Assembly (NCBI GenBank): GCA_011525915.1
Contig: WYBM01000088.1
Location: 124,001-188,000 of the forward strand
Origin: Ardenticatenaceae bacterium
GTDB lineage: Bacteria; Chloroflexota; Anaerolineae; Promineifilales; Promineifilaceae
Length of the DNA stretch: 64,000 nucleotides
Reading direction: 5' to 3'
The notes beneath the pieces were generated by a model. The model worked only from the letters and a program-made list of their open reading frames with translations. It made no database searches and was not told the DNA's origin. Shown here piece by piece: positions 63,191 through 64,000 of this stretch (the stretch's first letter is position 1; the number at the start of each line of letters is the position of its first letter). The position numbers and the translations under genes are program-made.

Positions 63191-64000
63191 ATGCCTATAT
63201 TAAATGCCTCTATGATTATGAGTAGTGAGCGTCTCTGGCTTATGTTCCAGGCGCTTATGCATGACTTCAGCAGCCAGCGCAGTTTTGATGTAGCCGTCGA
63301 TTTCCTTGCCTGGGGTGATGCTCGTGATAGATTGAGCGACTATGCGTTAAACAAACACGGCCCCGATCTTTCCGAAATAGGTACAACCTGGCTGAGCAAT
63401 TACGTTTCGATGAATGCGTTACGGCCGTTTGGCAGGTCTGACCTACAAAAATTGGGCATTGCCTCCCCTTTTATTGACGCTGCCTGGTCTTCTACTTCTT
63501 TTGCCGGCGCCCAAACATGGGCTGTTCCCTGGATAGCCGATACCCGGCTCATGTATTACCGTCGTGACTGGTTTGAGCGGGCCGGCATTAACCCACACAC
63601 AGCTTTTCAAAGCGCAGAGAGCATGACAGAAGCCTTTGCCCGGTTGCAAGATGCAGGGTATGACATGCCCTGGTCTGTGGTCACCCAAGAAGACTGGATT
63701 GTTCTGCATAACGCTGCTTCCTGGGTGTGGCAAGCAGGCGGCCAGTTTATGAGTGCTGACGGCCGTCGTACGCATTTTTGCCAACCGGAAGCTATAGCCG
63801 GCTTTACAAACTACTTTAATACCTACGGTCCTTATCTTGCGCCGGCAGCTCAGAACTTAACAGCCCAGGCTAGTGATGCGCTTTTTTTACAAGGTAAAGT
63901 CGGGGTAACACTTTCTGGACATTGGTTAAAGAGTTTACTAGAAGAAGAAACAGCCTACCCGGAATTACAAGAAACAGTGGGGGTGGCCTCGCCTCCGTGT
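63191..64000 (+). CDS. Solute-binding-protein-like domain without signal peptide (partial, runs off the window)
   Basis: An open frame of 270 codons continues past the right edge. The start at 63191 (MPILNASMIM) has AAAGG six bases upstream. No signal peptide or lipobox is visible. The chain reads as a family 1 sugar-binding fold: DVAVDFLAWGDARDRL, TWAVPWIADTRLMYYRRDWFERAGI, AASWVWQAGGQFMSADGRR and LFLQGKVGVTLSGHWL. Such folds without a signal occur as sensory parts of larger regulators, so the missing C-terminus may hold an output domain. Alternatively the true start lies elsewhere. Being behind the GH1 gene, it probably senses or binds the same sugars. Confidence 0.75.
   Translation, partial: MPILNASMIMSSERLWLMFQALMHDFSSQRSFDVAVDFLAWGDARDRLSDYALNKHGPDLSEIGTTWLSNYVSMNALRPFGRSDLQKLGIASPFIDAAWSSTSFAGAQTWAVPWIADTRLMYYRRDWFERAGINPHTAFQSAESMTEAFARLQDAGYDMPWSVVTQEDWIVLHNAASWVWQAGGQFMSADGRRTHFCQPEAIAGFTNYFNTYGPYLAPAAQNLTAQASDALFLQGKVGVTLSGHWLKSLLEEETAYPELQETVGVASPPC

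Larger units (their letters stand above)
1..64000. repeat. Dispersed palindromic octamer ACGGCCGT (HIP1-like)
   Basis: The 8-base palindrome ACGGCCGT is scattered through the whole window. I counted about 105 copies by eye; examples start near 828, 2752, 7346, 13671, 17218, 22525, 29637, 35600, 44366, 51473, 56201, 59791 and 63760. A given 8-mer is expected about once in 64 kb of random sequence. Copies lie in genes on both strands and also between genes (near 6109 and 28861). Within genes the octamer is read in different frames, mostly as Thr-Ala-Val or Gly-Arg, sometimes Arg-Pro, so protein sequence does not explain it. The closest known parallel is HIP1 (GCGATCGC) of cyanobacteria. Its role here is unknown. 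Confidence 0.9.

Noticed and set aside
1-64000. tRNA and rRNA genes, transposases, phage genes
   Set aside because: No T-loop-like GGTTCGAATCC patterns, transposase or phage proteins were seen on either strand.

Overview
The window looks like chromosomal DNA of a Chloroflexota bacterium, probably an Anaerolineae/Caldilineae-type heterotroph. This is inferred from gene content: many secreted lipoproteins with Thr/Pro-rich linkers, secreted proteins with a YLPLV-type motif, a bacterial XPB helicase with accessory proteins, an R2lox oxidase, a large ABC-fed glycosidase cluster, and ATPase/Ser-Thr-kinase fusions. There are no rRNA or tRNA genes, transposases, phage genes or CRISPR arrays. Gene density is normal.

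Layout. (1) 0-9 kb, mixed housekeeping and surface genes: the C-terminal end of an SPFH protein with a helix-turn-helix tail, a secreted triple-PA14/SH3b protein, a CBS-containing family II pyrophosphatase, a TAP-like alpha/beta-hydrolase lipoprotein, an MFS exporter and a DUF3307 membrane protein. (2) 9-14.6 kb, metabolism: a stand-alone CheY-like receiver, a TSUP exporter, dihydropyrimidinase, Sfp-type phosphopantetheinyl transferase, acyl-CoA dehydrogenase and a MaoC-like hydratase. (3) 14.7-20.9 kb: a three-gene XPB helicase operon whose first protein starts with seven EWDD repeats. (4) 21-26.4 kb: a minus-strand pair made of a P-loop ATPase/Ser-Thr kinase fusion and a membrane-anchored P-loop ATPase. 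(5) 26.5-37.8 kb: a monoheme beta-propeller protein, a zinc-ribbon/L12-like/PQQ-propeller membrane protein, YchF, a lipoprotein, a PycTM-like membrane protein without a cyclase, R2lox, a GH172 protein and an esterase. (6) 37.8-43.6 kb: a minus-strand operon for a diheme cytochrome with a YVTN propeller and a 1240-residue secreted protein. (7) 43.6-64 kb: a plus-strand beta-glucan utilisation locus.

The beta-glucan locus is the clearest functional unit. A LacI-family regulator lies behind a consensus-like promoter and two perfect palindromes; one contains exactly the 14-bp site known for the cellulase regulator CelR. A ROK sugar kinase, a solute-binding lipoprotein and two permeases follow. 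Then come a clan GH-A lipoprotein, a GH3 lipoprotein, a GH94 phosphorylase, a cytoplasmic GH3, a GH16 endo-glucanase lipoprotein, a GH20, a GH1 and the start of a second solute-binding-like protein that runs off the window. Together they suggest external cutting of a beta-glucan, ABC import of oligosaccharides, and internal phosphorolysis or hydrolysis to glucose, which the ROK kinase would phosphorylate.

The strongest unexplained signal is sequence-wide. The palindromic octamer ACGGCCGT occurs about 105 times by eye (about one is expected by chance), inside genes on both strands, in several reading frames and between genes. This resembles the cyanobacterial HIP1 phenomenon. Other points of interest are the EWDD-repeat/XPB operon, the kinase/ATPase pair, the orphan PycTM-like protein, the inverted ~75-bp elements flanking the GH20 gene, and several start codons placed as in leaderless transcripts.
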